Source: Mastigocoleus testarum BC008 (GTDB taxonomy: Bacteria; Cyanobacteriota; Cyanobacteriia; Cyanobacteriales; Nostocaceae). Taken from it: 64,000 bases of DNA. Below are positions 18,837 to 28,891 of this stretch, in pieces. Both the position numbers and the translations under genes were made by a program. Numbering within the stretch: position 1 is the first letter of the stretch; each line of letters starts with the position of its first letter. Location: assembly GCF_001456025.1 (NCBI RefSeq), contig NZ_LMTZ01000084.1, positions 62,001 through 126,000 on the forward strand. The letters run 5' to 3'. The notes below the pieces were generated by a model. The model worked only from the letters and a program-made list of their open reading frames with translations. It had not been told where the DNA came from and made no database searches.

Positions 18837-19523
18837 CTAAGATTCTCTTAAAACATAACCAACACCTCGTACAGTTTGAATTAAACGCTTTTGACCTTCT
18901 TCTTCGATTTTTAAGCGTAGGTAGCGAATGTAAACCTCTATTACATTTGATTCACCCATAAAATCGTAACCCCAGACATTTTCTAAAATTTGTTCCCGAG
19001 TTAAGACTTCACGGGGATGTTCCATCAAGTATTTGAGTAATTCAAACTCCTTCATTGTTAAATCAATGGTTCTAGAATTTATTAGCACGCGACGAGTGGC
19101 GATATCCAGAACTAAATCGCCAAAACGCAGTTGTTCTGTGCTATCAACTTCAGGTTGTAAATAAAGACGAACCAAGCTTAAAAAATCTTCAGAACGGTAC
19201 GGTTTGAGGAAATAATCATCAGCTCCTGCTTCCAAACAAGCTACCCGATCTTCAACACTGTCCCGAGCCATTAAAATCAAAACCGGAGAACAGACCCCTT
19301 CTGTACGAAGATTTTTACATACAGAAAGTCCCGACTCTCCTGAAAGCATGCGATCGACAACTATCAAAGCAGGTTGAAGATTACGACTTATTTGCAAACC
19401 ATTACTAGCATCGCGAACTATATCAGGTTCATAACCAGCTTCCTTTAAATCGTAAGAAAGTTGATTTGCTAATCCCTCATCGCTTTCTATTACTAATACA
19501 CAGGGGTTTTGAGCAAGAGTCAT
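18837..19523 (-). CDS. nblR: OmpR-family response regulator, probably NblR
   Basis: 228 aa: receiver domain (about 8-120) with acceptor Asp57 in LIVVDRML and Lys in FLKPYR, then a winged-helix DNA-binding domain with MKEFELLKYLMEHPREVLTR and VRGVGYVLRES. The receiver sequence (ESDEG acidic pocket, MARDSVEDRVACLEAGADDY) fits NblR, the regulator needed for phycobilisome degradation and survival under nutrient or high-light stress, better than RpaA/RpaB. In Synechococcus NblR acts largely without phosphorylation of this Asp. No histidine kinase adjoins it. The alternative is another cyanobacterial OmpR regulator. Confidence 0.8.
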   Translation of the reverse strand: MTLAQNPCVLVIESDEGLANQLSYDLKEAGYEPDIVRDASNGLQISRNLQPALIVVDRMLSGESGLSVCKNLRTEGVCSPVLILMARDSVEDRVACLEAGADDYFLKPYRSEDFLSLVRLYLQPEVDSTEQLRFGDLVLDIATRRVLINSRTIDLTMKEFELLKYLMEHPREVLTREQILENVWGYDFMGESNVIEVYIRYLRLKIEEEGQKRLIQTVRGVGYVLRES

Positions 19524-20606
19524 ATCGATTTGATTATTAGGAGTTTTTAACTCATCTTGTTTGTTTACCTACGGGAAAGTTACACATCAGTACGTTCTTT
19601 ACATTTGTATATATACCTGTGTAACTTTAGGCATTTAGAAGCTTACATTACCTGCTTGTGTAATTTCAATGAAGTGACGAACTACCCGGAATAAATCGCC
19701 CTTGTAATTCTGGTGTTAACTGAATATCGCCATCGTATTTGATTTGTGAAAACATGTAGCGGAGTTAGGAGTCAGGAGTTAGGAGTCAGGAGTCAGGAGT
19801 TAGGAGTTAGGAGTCAGGAGTTAGGAGTCAGGAGTTAGGAGTCAGGAGTCAGGAGTCAGGAGTTAGGAGTCAGGAGTTAGGAGTCAGGAGTTAGGAGTCA
19901 GGAGTCAGGAGTCAGGAGTTAGGAGTTAGGAGTCAGGAGTTAGGAGTTAGGAGTCAGGAGTTAGGAGTCAGGAGTCAGGAGTAATAAGTAACAAGTAATA
20001 AGTAACAAGTAACAAGCAATAAGTAATGAGTAATAAGTAATAAGTTTTTTATCAATATTCAGAATTTACGAAGTTTTTGTTCTCCTTTGTGCTATCTCCA
20101 AGAATAATTTTGATAGTCAAGCTAAATTGCTCATGTATAGCGTTCCTATTTGATTTATGAACGGATGAACCCTTCAGAGACGTAACATTGCTACGTCTCC
20201 ATAATATTGATTTTACAAATTATTTAAAATTGTGATACATCTGAGATTGAATATCTAATATTTAATATTTAATACTTAATAAATATATGTTTTACGAAAA
20301 TATATTTTGCATACATATGTTTCAACAATTCGACAAGCTCTCAGGGTTAGTAGATTTTCTAGAAAATTATTTCACTAGAAATTACGTGCTGTAAGCTAAC
20401 CCATTTGATGATACGTGCATCAGGACAGCCAATTAATTTTTTCTATTAATTAACCACCCTCACCAATTACTATATGGCTAACGTCACGCTAGACCGCGCC
20501 TAACGGCGTAAGCGGAGCTGGAGGCTTTGCCGTTTAGGCTTTATGCTAACACTGCGTTAGCAGTCCGGACGTATACCAATTACCAAAAAGCAATCCGACA
20601 GAACAC
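19524..20606. repeat. Long intergenic region with STRR tract and dispersed palindromes
   Basis: A heptamer tract GGAGTCA/GGAGTTA runs from about 19761 to 19980, followed by AAGTAATAAGTAAC repeats to about 20045. A copy of the CAGAGACGTAAC/GCTACGTCTC palindrome family lies at about 20176-20200. A GCTAACG...CGTTAGC-type composite repeat lies at about 20464-20560. Promoters of nblR should sit near 19530-19620. No gene seen. Confidence 0.75.
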
Positions 20607-21530
20607 TTAAGGTAACTCTACCGAATTTGGTTTAGCAATATGTGGTAAACCCCAGCCCAATTTTTCCCGCAGAATACGGAAAAACTCGGGTGATTGTAAA
20701 CGAATAAATTTTGTGGTGTATTGCGATCGCTCCATATAAACTCTGTCCTCGGGAAACACATAACATCCACCATTACCGTCAACCACCATTACCAGTCTTG
20801 ATGTATTTACTGGATAAATATTGACTGGTTCAGTATCTGCAAAGATTAATGCTCTCGAAGCCAACGAATGGGGACAAAGAGGTATTAACTGTAATACGGG
20901 TACATTTGGCGTCACGACCGGACCACCAGCACTCAAGCAATAACCCGTAGAGCCGGTTGGAGTAGAAATCATTACTCCGTCTGCGGCAATATCCACAGCA
21001 GCATGACCGCCGATCGCAATTTCAAAATGACACATCGAGGTTAACGGTTCTCGATGCAATACCATTTCGTTTAAGCAGAGAGCTTCCCAAAGTACCCTAT
21101 CTTTCCGAAAGACTTGAACCGCGAGCATTGCTCGCTCTTCAATCTCATAGTCACCCGCAATCGCCTTTTCTAAAGCTTGTGGTAACTGGTTGAGGTAACT
21201 TTCGGTTAAAAATCCCATATGTCCAGTATTCACAGCCAGTATAGGTATACCGCAGGGAGCCACTTGACGGGATGCAGCTAATACTGTGCCGTCTCCACCC
21301 AATACGACAACAAATTTCATTTCCTTGTCAAAACCAGGAGGTGTCAAACCATCAATTGGTGTATGACAAACAGGGCTTTGGGGGGTAGAATAACCCAAGA
21401 TTCCACCAACTCCGGTGGCGACATAAACATCCCAACCTTTGTTGGTTAAGATTTCTTTGATGTCGATAGCAACTTTCTGAGCTATCGGCTTAACGTCATT
21501 GTAAATAACGCCTGCTTTGGGCACGCTCAA
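20607..21530 (-). CDS. nadK: NAD kinase
   Basis: 307 aa ATP-NAD kinase producing NADP+. The GGDG motif lies in [15 protein letters not shown], the NE-x motif in CLNEMVLHR, and the glycine-rich NAD-binding loop in [20 protein letters not shown]. Cyanobacteria carry two NAD kinases; the co-directional ycf39 gene directly upstream (136 nt) parallels Synechocystis slr0399-slr0400 and points to the slr0400-type paralogue. Predicted cytoplasmic. Start chosen at [12 protein letters not shown], standard for the family. Confidence 0.94.
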   Translation of the reverse strand: MSVPKAGVIYNDVKPIAQKVAIDIKEILTNKGWDVYVATGVGGILGYSTPQSPVCHTPIDGLTPPGFDKEMKFVVVLGGDGTVLAASRQVAPCGIPILAVNTGHMGFLTESYLNQLPQALEKAIAGDYEIEERAMLAVQVFRKDRVLWEALCLNEMVLHREPLTSMCHFEIAIGGHAAVDIAADGVMISTPTGSTGYCLSAGGPVVTPNVPVLQLIPLCPHSLASRALIFADTEPVNIYPVNTSRLVMVVDGNGGCYVFPEDRVYMERSQYTTKFIRLQSPEFFRILREKLGWGLPHIAKPNSVELP

Positions 21531-21666
21531 ATATCCAAATCTATAGTAAGCAATATTTTTTATTATTGTTAATCTTTACACATTTTTGCCATTCAGATCG
21601 TTAATTACCTGTCAATAGAAAAAACATCTATTAACTTTCTGTTGTAATATGGCGGTCAACTCTTGA

Positions 21667-22656
21667 CTATTGACTATTCACATTTTTAAACGGGCTTCTT
21701 TTATTCTTTTGTTTTTTGCCTTTATTTTTCTCATAATCTAATTCTTTCAGCTTTTTCATAATTCGGCTGAAATATTCTTGTAAATAAGTTTCTACGGTTG
21801 TTGTTTGACTTTGCTCGAGACCAAAAACTTTATAAACTTCATCCATAGAAGCATTAAGGGGTTTACCACTTGCAATTACTTCGGTGAATGCGAGTCTATC
21901 TGCAACATTCCATCCCCACTGGAAAAATCGCATTATATTACGCACGGTACGTAGTAGATTAATTGGCATCCGGGTAATTTTTGCGTCCTTACCAGATAAG
22001 CGTTCGCATAAGCCGATAATTTCCTCAGCACTCCAAGCACGGGTTCCAACCACTGGAAATGCTTGATTTTCCGTTTCTGGTATTTCTAAAGCAAGAATGG
22101 CAAACTTAGCTATATCTTGGGTATCCATGTAAGCGATCGGTGAAGAATCCCCTGTTACCCACACTGGCTGACCTTCCAAAATTGGGATACCATATTGACC
22201 AATCAATCCTTGCATGAAACCAGCTAAACGCAAGATAGTATAATTTACACCTGATTCAGCTAAAAATAGTTCCGTGCAACGTTTTATTTCCATTAACGGC
22301 ACTTCTGGATACTTATCAGCATCTAGAATAGAGAAAAAGATAAAACGCTGTACATTTGCAGCTTTTGCAGCCTGAATCAAAGCTACTTTTCCATCCCAGT
22401 CTACCTGCTTAATGCTCAAAGAATCCGTAGGACGAGCAGTTGCTGCGTCTATAACTGCATCAACACCTTCGAAAGCGCTCGTAAGGGTTTCGGGGTAACA
22501 AAAATCTCCCCGCACTAATTCGGCACCCCATTCCTTCAAGAAACCAGATTTCTTTGAGCTTCGAACAAGACAGCGTACCTCGTGTCCCTGGTCGAGAGCG
22601 TGACGAGCAACTTGTCTTCCCAAGGTACCAGTGGCACCAGTTATTAATATTTTCAT
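21667..22656 (-). CDS. ycf39: Ycf39-type atypical short-chain dehydrogenase, photosystem II assembly factor
   Basis: 329 aa. N-terminal Rossmann motif ITGATGTLGRQVARHA (5-20), FFSILDADKYP and YTILRLAGFMQG are typical of Ycf39/HCF244 NAD(P)-binding proteins. In Synechocystis Ycf39 binds high-light-inducible proteins and helps deliver chlorophyll to newly made D1 in early photosystem II assembly. The C-terminus has a lysine-rich tail (KNKGKKQKNKRSPF), slightly longer than I expect. It lies between petM and nadK in the same direction, probably one photosynthesis-linked transcription group. Confidence 0.9.
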   Translation of the reverse strand: MKILITGATGTLGRQVARHALDQGHEVRCLVRSSKKSGFLKEWGAELVRGDFCYPETLTSAFEGVDAVIDAATARPTDSLSIKQVDWDGKVALIQAAKAANVQRFIFFSILDADKYPEVPLMEIKRCTELFLAESGVNYTILRLAGFMQGLIGQYGIPILEGQPVWVTGDSSPIAYMDTQDIAKFAILALEIPETENQAFPVVGTRAWSAEEIIGLCERLSGKDAKITRMPINLLRTVRNIMRFFQWGWNVADRLAFTEVIASGKPLNASMDEVYKVFGLEQSQTTTVETYLQEYFSRIMKKLKELDYEKNKGKKQKNKRSPFKNVNSQ

Positions 22657-22810
22657 GAGTATTTTTTAATTAAAGTCGGACACTTTTTTAACCAGGATGT
22701 TATTAGATTAACCTAAATCAACAAAAATTTACATTTATTTTAAAAAGTATACGATATTGAGAGACTGAAAAAAAAGTCTCTCATTTTTAGAAGTAGTTCA
22801 GTTAATTGTT

Positions 22811-22918
22811 TTACTCCTCTTCTGCACCTTGAACCTTGAGTAACAAGCGTCCAACGCCCCAGCCTACAAAAATCAAGCTAAAAGGTAAGATAGCAGCAGT
22901 AAGAATTTCGCTACTCAT
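22811..22918 (-). CDS. petM: Cytochrome b6-f complex subunit PetM (subunit VII)
   Basis: 35 aa, too short for a default ORF cut-off: starts [20 protein letters not shown] and ends [12 protein letters not shown] single hydrophobic helix with [10 protein letters not shown] and a short acidic tail is the standard PetM layout. PetM is a peripheral one-helix subunit of the thylakoid cytochrome b6-f complex, tuning plastoquinol-plastocyanin electron transfer. It lies 154 nt upstream of ycf39 in the same direction. Confidence 0.9.
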   Translation of the reverse strand: MSSEILTAAILPFSLIFVGWGVGRLLLKVQGAEEE

Positions 22919-22969
22919 AGATTAAGATTCTCCATTACAAATTGTTGAGTCTACTTCAGTCTACCAGAG

Positions 22970-23042
22970 GGGATTGGTGACTGGGGATTGGGGATTGGGG
23001 ATTGGGGATTGGGGATTGGGGATTAGGGATTGGGGATTGGGA
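22970..23042. repeat. STRR tract (GGGGATT units)
   Basis: About ten GGGGATT heptamers with a few variants between the divergent petM and pdxA genes. Confidence 0.85.
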
Positions 23043-23160
23043 AGTTAATTCTTAATTCAGGATGCAAGGAAATTTTGTCTTCCTCTCATATTTCTCAAAG
23101 GTAGACAATATATTAATGCCTTTTTCGACTGGTGAAAAATAATTAATAACATAAAGACAA

Positions 23161-24246
23161 ATGACAAACTCACGTTTAGCGATAACCTTAGGTGACCCTG
23201 CTGGTATTGGTGGGGAAGTTATTTTAAAAGCTTTAGCCGAGCCAAAAGTTTATGAGAATTGCGAGTTAACGGTAGTGGGTAGTAGAAGTTTACTTTTGGA
23301 AACCTACACCAAGCTTAATTTAGTTCATAATTGTTCCCCTTTGGCAGATCCAGAAAAACTATCAATTCTCGATGTTGATTTGGGTAATGAATATCTACAC
23401 AATTTAAATAGTTCTGAATCGAATAATTCAAACAAAATTACCATTGGTGAGGGAAACGCAGCGAGTGGTGCGGCGAGTTTTGCTTATATGGAAACAGCAA
23501 TTAACCGCGCCCTTCAAGGTGAGTTTGATGGGATTGTTACGGGTCCGATCGCTAAATCGGCTTGGAAAGCAGCAGGTCATCATTATCCCGGTCAAACAGA
23601 ATTACTTGCGCAAAAATCCGGTGTCGAAAAATTTGGAATGTTATTCGTCGCGCGATCGCCCCATACCAGTTGGACCCTTATAACTTTACTTGCGACCACA
23701 CATATTCCCTTAGAAAAAGTTCCTCAGGTTTTGACACCAGAATTAATGACCCAAAAGTTAGATCTATTATTAAAGTGTCTTAAACAGGATTTTGGGGTTG
23801 AAAAACCAAAAATCGCGATCGCTGGTTTGAATCCCCATAGTGGTGAAGGGGGACAACTAGGAAGTGAAGAACAGGAATGGTTAATTCCCTGGTTGGAACA
23901 ACAGCGTCAAAAATACCCATCCTTACAAATCGATGGTCCAATTCCCCCCGACACCATGTGGGTAAAGCCAGGTCAAGCTTGGTATGGTCAAGGAAATGTT
24001 ACACCCGCTGATGGTTATTTGGCACTTTATCACGATCAAGGTTTAATTCCGGTAAAATTAATGGCTTTTGATCGCGCGGTGAATACATCTATTGGTTTAC
24101 CTTTCGTAAGAACTTCACCGGATCACGGTACGGCTTTTGATATTGCGGGAAAAGGAATTGCTGATGCGAAAAGTATGAAAGCTGCAATACAACTAGCTGC
24201 AGAATTAGTTTCTCATAGAAAATTAGGAGTAAGAAGTAAGGAGTAA
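23161..24246 (+). CDS. pdxA: 4-hydroxythreonine-4-phosphate dehydrogenase
   Basis: 361 aa enzyme of pyridoxal phosphate synthesis in the DXP-dependent route, oxidising 4-phosphohydroxy-L-threonine with NAD+. Signature stretches: [13 protein letters not shown] (8-20), [44 protein letters not shown] and [14 protein letters not shown], including the metal-binding histidines. The final residues LGVRSKE and the stop codon are written in the heptamer repeat that follows, so the natural C-terminus has been replaced or extended. Monocistronic. Confidence 0.95.
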   Translation: MTNSRLAITLGDPAGIGGEVILKALAEPKVYENCELTVVGSRSLLLETYTKLNLVHNCSPLADPEKLSILDVDLGNEYLHNLNSSESNNSNKITIGEGNAASGAASFAYMETAINRALQGEFDGIVTGPIAKSAWKAAGHHYPGQTELLAQKSGVEKFGMLFVARSPHTSWTLITLLATTHIPLEKVPQVLTPELMTQKLDLLLKCLKQDFGVEKPKIAIAGLNPHSGEGGQLGSEEQEWLIPWLEQQRQKYPSLQIDGPIPPDTMWVKPGQAWYGQGNVTPADGYLALYHDQGLIPVKLMAFDRAVNTSIGLPFVRTSPDHGTAFDIAGKGIADAKSMKAAIQLAAELVSHRKLGVRSKE

Positions 24247-24518
24247 GGAGTCAGGAGACAGGAGACAGGAGTCACAAGTCAGGAGACAGGAGACAGGAGT
24301 CACAAGTCAGGAGACAGAAGTCAGGAGACAGGAGACAGGAGACAGAAGTAAGGAGTAAGGAGTCAGGAGACAGGAGACAGGAGACAGAAGTCAGGAGACA
24401 GGAGTCAGGAGTCAGGAGTCAGGAGACACAAGTCAGAAGACAGAAGTCACAAGTCACAAGTCAGAATTCTTATCTCATTACCCATTACCCATTACCCATT
24501 ACCCATTACCAATCCCCA
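24224..24518. repeat. STRR tract downstream of pdxA
   Basis: GGAGTCA, GGAGACA and AAGTCAC heptamers run from inside the last codons of pdxA to about 24465, then a TTACCCA tract to about 24510, ending at the stop codon of the convergent MscS-type gene. Confidence 0.85.
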
Positions 24519-24519
24519 C

Positions 24520-26085
24520 TCAATTAAAACCCCCTTCCGTTAAACGTCGTAGCATTTCTTGTCTTACTTCGTTTGCGACGCGATCGCTTCTTTCCCAATG
24601 TTCTAACTTGATGTGATCTACGTAAAACTTAATCGTAAATTTCATAACTTCAGGGGTGACATCGGAAAGACGAATCGCTGGTTCTTTCCAAAGAGTGGTT
24701 GCAGCTTTAAATTCGTTTTGCAGCCATTCAAGTAAACTCAATGCATTGTCGTCCAATCGAGTTTCATAACTTCCTGGCTTAACGATACGCTGCAAAAGTC
24801 GATTTATTTTACCTTTGAGGATGCTGATTTTAGTTTCCCATTCTTCCTCTAGGGTCTGTTCGTCTTCAATCCGTAAATCTGGATCTTCGATCCAAGCTTT
24901 ATACCAACTCCTAATTAAATTAATTAAACTATCTTCTTCTCGGGTATCTTCTGTAAGCGATGAAGCTTTAATCTCACCTTTATCATCAGTTTCCAATCGC
25001 AAACCAGTTAATTCAATAATTTCTTGATAATATTCTTGAACTATTTTTAATTGCGCTTGATTTAATCCTCCCTTTTCCAAAATCTTAATCGCACGAATTA
25101 AGTATTTAAACTTAGTTTCAATACGCTGTAATTGGAGATTAACTTTTTCTTCAGCCAATAAACGTTTTCTACCTGCATCTTGTTTAGAAATTTGCTCTTC
25201 AGTAGCTGACTTCAAACCAGCAAATCGATCTAAATTTTCTAGTTTATCCGTAATTTTACCCAAGGTATCGGGATGACCCAGGACAGTACTACTTAAAATT
25301 TGCTTCGCTGCATCTTGATCTGTACCAGCTTTGACGTTAATTTCAATCGTCTTAGCCACATGGGGAGTTGGACGACTTAAATTAACGATATCTTTACTTC
25401 CTAAAGCTGCGTTGGGAATGTAAATTTCACAGTCGGTTTCTACTAAATATAGTTTGGTTACGCGCAAACCGATATTCTTAATTACAGCTACAGAATTATC
25501 CGGCATTGCAATTACATCTCCAAATTGAAAAGGAGTATCGATTAACAAAACCAAACCACTAAAAAAATTAGCTAATATATCTCGAAGTGCGAATCCTAAA
25601 ACAAAAGTTAAACCACCAAAAGCAACCCAAATTCCCGTTAAATCAATTCCTAGGGACTCTAAAAATAAAAATACTCCCAATATATAAGTTAAAGCTGGAA
25701 GTAATCTTTCCAAAATTGGAACTAAGACGTTATCCCACAAAGCCTCTGTTTGCTTAGCATAGTCTCTCAAGTAATAAGAAATTACCTGAGTAAATAATTG
25801 AGCGAGCCAGTAAGTTAAAGTTATGACGATCACTGCTGTTAAAACCCTTTGGGTCCAATAAATCGCTGGAGATAAATTTAATCGGGTAGAAATAAAGTTG
25901 AGACTAAATAAAGCTGCAACTATTATCAAAGGCTTTCTCGACACCCCTAAAACTACTAAACCCAAAGAATTATCATACTTACGAAGCAGTGGAGGGAATA
26001 AATAAGTTAAAGAAACAAACAATAAAAGATTTAAAAAACAGTAAATTAATACAGTTAATGTAAAAGATTGATGAAGTATTCCCAT
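24520..26085 (-). CDS. MscS-type mechanosensitive channel with long C-terminal region
   Basis: 521 aa. About five hydrophobic segments occupy residues 8-190, the last being the pore-lining TM3-like stretch GGLTFVLGFALRDILANFFSG. It is followed by the MscS beta domain (DTPFQFGDVIAM, IGLRVTKLYLVETDCEIYIPNA). The remaining ~270 residues are a cytoplasmic part with charged helices, longer than in E. coli MscS. MscS channels release solutes on hypo-osmotic shock. Alone between a repeat tract and a long gap; convergent with pdxA. Confidence 0.88.
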   Translation of the reverse strand: MGILHQSFTLTVLIYCFLNLLLFVSLTYLFPPLLRKYDNSLGLVVLGVSRKPLIIVAALFSLNFISTRLNLSPAIYWTQRVLTAVIVITLTYWLAQLFTQVISYYLRDYAKQTEALWDNVLVPILERLLPALTYILGVFLFLESLGIDLTGIWVAFGGLTFVLGFALRDILANFFSGLVLLIDTPFQFGDVIAMPDNSVAVIKNIGLRVTKLYLVETDCEIYIPNAALGSKDIVNLSRPTPHVAKTIEINVKAGTDQDAAKQILSSTVLGHPDTLGKITDKLENLDRFAGLKSATEEQISKQDAGRKRLLAEEKVNLQLQRIETKFKYLIRAIKILEKGGLNQAQLKIVQEYYQEIIELTGLRLETDDKGEIKASSLTEDTREEDSLINLIRSWYKAWIEDPDLRIEDEQTLEEEWETKISILKGKINRLLQRIVKPGSYETRLDDNALSLLEWLQNEFKAATTLWKEPAIRLSDVTPEVMKFTIKFYVDHIKLEHWERSDRVANEVRQEMLRRLTEGGFN

Positions 26086-27259
26086 ATCCAGTAAAAATAA
26101 TAACTATTTGATTGATGTAATGTAAAAAATATCATAGGCTGAGATCTCAAGTATCCCTACTGCTTGTAGCATTTGACGCGGCTCAGTTATCCATCAAGAA
26201 AAACATAAGCTAGATTAGCAAAAACGAATCGAAATCAATGGTTACTATGAATACAATGCTTATTTTTATACAAGTAATAAATAAGTGAATCATTGTTTTC
26301 AATGTAATTTTTAAAACTTTTGTAGTTTTTAAGTGCTTAACTGTACGAAATTAGACAAATGATGATAAATTCACTTAGATATATCAAATCCTCTATATCT
26401 TTTTTATGCATTTTGAAACTGCGATCGAACAAAAATATACTTGCAATTTATGTGAGTAATTTTTGATGTTTTGAATACTATAGGATTAAGTATTTGTTAG
26501 GAGTCTATTAAAGAATTTACTGGCGCATAGAGAAAAATAATGTTAGAGTACATCCCGAATATAATCACAGAAAACAGAAATTCTTGCTTTGGGAGCTAAC
26601 AGATGTTTGTTTGGGAGAGCTACTAAAAATTAATTGTTTTGAACTAGTAGTATTACTATTGACTTCTGAGTCAACAGAGGCAAACTAGTTAAATATGATT
26701 CTGTGGAGGATATGACTATAGTAGTTGTTACACGTAAATGAGATAGATATCTTTGTAATATCTTGACTGTAATATATTGGTTCTGCTCGCTTGCACTCAT
26801 AAATTATTGTGTCCGCAATCGCAAACATTTTTACGTTTGAATTGCAATATTTGAAAAAGATTAACCAGTTCAAGTTGCCCTAAGGAGGGAATAATATGTT
26901 TAAACGGTTAACGCAACATGGAAATTACTGATACTTATAATTACTGAAAATAATGGTAAATTTCCCTATGAGTTGGGTTACGACTGACAGAATAGAAAAC
27001 GGTAACTGCTGACAAGTAAAAATTTACGTAAAAATTAGCGCATTGAAAATGCAAGCAATAATTATTAATGCGTAAAATAGCGGATGCTAAATAGAAGTAA
27101 AATCAGCACTTTCGTTAAGGTAATTTCAGTAGCAGCAAGTAGATTGCAAAATATTGAGATTATTTTTATACATATATATCTTCCCTCACGTGACTTGTCT
27201 GAGAAATCTACCAAATAATCTACTGTTCAAAATGCACCCAAAATTTGTGGTGAGAGCGA
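26086..27259. other. Long AT-rich intergenic region upstream of the ABC exporter
   Basis: 1,174 bases without a convincing gene. A 62-codon minus-strand ORF at 26685-26873 has no Shine-Dalgarno or family features. The one strong translation signal is the micro-ORF at 26896-26931. Promoters of the divergent MscS-type gene and the exporter should lie here; no clear boxes. Confidence 0.5.
26896..26931 (+). CDS. Micro-ORF with strong ribosome binding site
   Basis: Eleven codons (MFKRLTQHGNY) preceded by TAAGGAGGGAATAAT, one of the best Shine-Dalgarno sequences in the window at ideal spacing. It lies about 330 nt upstream of an ABC exporter of the cyclic-peptide class. It may be a leader peptide or chance; no precursor-peptide motif is recognised. 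Confidence 0.25.
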   Translation: MFKRLTQHGNY

Positions 27260-28891
27260 ATGAATTTAATCTGGCTATTATTACGCGCTTCTGGAGTACA
27301 AGTTGTTATAGCTGTTTTAACAGGCTTAATTAGTGGTGCAACTACTGCCCGCTTAATTGCATTAATTAATACAACTTTGACTCAAGGAGTATCATCAAAT
27401 CAAGCTACAGCTAACTCAGTTTGGTTCTTTGTTGCATTAGCAAGCATCATTTTAATCAGCAGCATAATTTCTCAGGTTTTACTTATAAAAATATCTCAGA
27501 ATGCTGTGTACCGCCTGCGATTGCAGTTAAGTAAAGGTATTTTATCGTCAGAACTACGACATTTAGAACAGCTTGGGACTCCACGTTTATTAGCAACTCT
27601 TACTGATGATGTAGCAACTTTATCTAATACAGTTTATGCAATTCCCTTTATATGCGTTGATATTGCAGTTATTGGTGGTTGCTTGATTTACTTGGGATTT
27701 CTTTCTGGTGCTGTTTTTGCTTGTACCATCGGATTTATGATGGTGGCGATCGGTAGCATTCAATTACTAATTAACAGGGCTGGATATTTTCTAAATTTGG
27801 CGCGAGAAGAACAAGATCGTCTATTTAAGCATTTCAATGCAATTACTCACGGAATTAAAGAGTTAAAGTTGCATGCTTCTCGACGTCAAGAGTTTTTCTC
27901 TCAGGAATTGCAGAAGAGTGCAGCTTCTTCGCGAGATCAGAACACAGCTGCATTATTTACTTTTTCTATTTCTACAGGATGGGGAAATCTCTTATTCTTT
28001 CTTCTCGTTGGATTGCTAATGTTTGGTTTACCGAGAATTTTAGTAATTCCTAGCAACATCATATCTAGCTATATCCTCACCCTGACCTATATGATGCTTC
28101 CAATGCAAAGTATTCTAGACAAACTTCAGGCTTTATCTAGAGCTAGTGTTGCTTTACAAAAAATAGAAAGAATGGGTTTAACTTTAGCTGGAAATAAAGA
28201 GAGTACAAAACATTTCGCAAACATTACAAGAAATAGATTCTCAACATTACAGCTAGAACAAGTTACCCACGCTTATCCCAGCGAACAAGGCGATACTCGA
28301 TTTACCCTGGGTCCTGTGGATATAAATCTTCAAGCAGGAGAGATAATATTTATTGTTGGTGGTAATGGTAGTGGTAAATCGACATTAGCCAAACTAATTA
28401 CTGGTTTATATATTCCCGAATCGGGTTCAGTAAAGATAAATGGAAATTTTGTTAATGATGATAATCGGGAAATTTACCGTCAGTATTTTTCGGTAGTTTT
28501 TTCTGACTACTTTTTATTCGATAGTTTCCTGGGTATGGGAAATCCCAATTTGGATGTGCAAGCGCGGGAATATTTACAGCAATTAAATTTGGAACGTAAA
28601 GTACGAATTGAAAATGGTAAATTATCGACTACGCAGCTATCCCAAGGACAACGCAAACGCCTAGCTTTATTAACTGCTTATTTAGAAGATCGTCCAATAT
28701 ACTTATTTGATGAGTGGGCTTCCGATCAGGATCCAACATTCAGAGATATTTTTTATAGACAAATCTTACAAAATCTTAAACAAAGAAATAAAACTGTTTT
28801 AGTTATTAGTCATGATGATCGTTATTTCAATCTTGCTGACAGAATCATTAAGTTAGATTACGGCAAAATTGAATTTGACAGACGAAATTAA
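27260..28891 (+). CDS. Cyclic-peptide-export type ABC transporter (SyrD/PvdE-like)
   Basis: 543 aa fused half-transporter: six hydrophobic segments in residues 1-300, then an ATPase domain with Walker A GGNGSGKS (367-374), signature LSQGQRKRLAL, Walker B YLFDEWASDQDP and H-loop VISHDD. The compact length and the DEWASDQDP Walker B are typical of the PvdE/SyrD family that exports peptide siderophores, lipopeptides or microcin-like products from the cytoplasm. No peptide synthetase or precursor gene is near, so the substrate is unknown. Alone on the + strand after a long gap. Confidence 0.88.
   Translation: MNLIWLLLRASGVQVVIAVLTGLISGATTARLIALINTTLTQGVSSNQATANSVWFFVALASIILISSIISQVLLIKISQNAVYRLRLQLSKGILSSELRHLEQLGTPRLLATLTDDVATLSNTVYAIPFICVDIAVIGGCLIYLGFLSGAVFACTIGFMMVAIGSIQLLINRAGYFLNLAREEQDRLFKHFNAITHGIKELKLHASRRQEFFSQELQKSAASSRDQNTAALFTFSISTGWGNLLFFLLVGLLMFGLPRILVIPSNIISSYILTLTYMMLPMQSILDKLQALSRASVALQKIERMGLTLAGNKESTKHFANITRNRFSTLQLEQVTHAYPSEQGDTRFTLGPVDINLQAGEIIFIVGGNGSGKSTLAKLITGLYIPESGSVKINGNFVNDDNREIYRQYFSVVFSDYFLFDSFLGMGNPNLDVQAREYLQQLNLERKVRIENGKLSTTQLSQGQRKRLALLTAYLEDRPIYLFDEWASDQDPTFRDIFYRQILQNLKQRNKTVLVISHDDRYFNLADRIIKLDYGKIEFDRRN

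Noticed and set aside
26685..26873. 62-codon minus-strand ORF
   Set aside because: AT-rich chance ORF, no initiation signal or recognisable motif.
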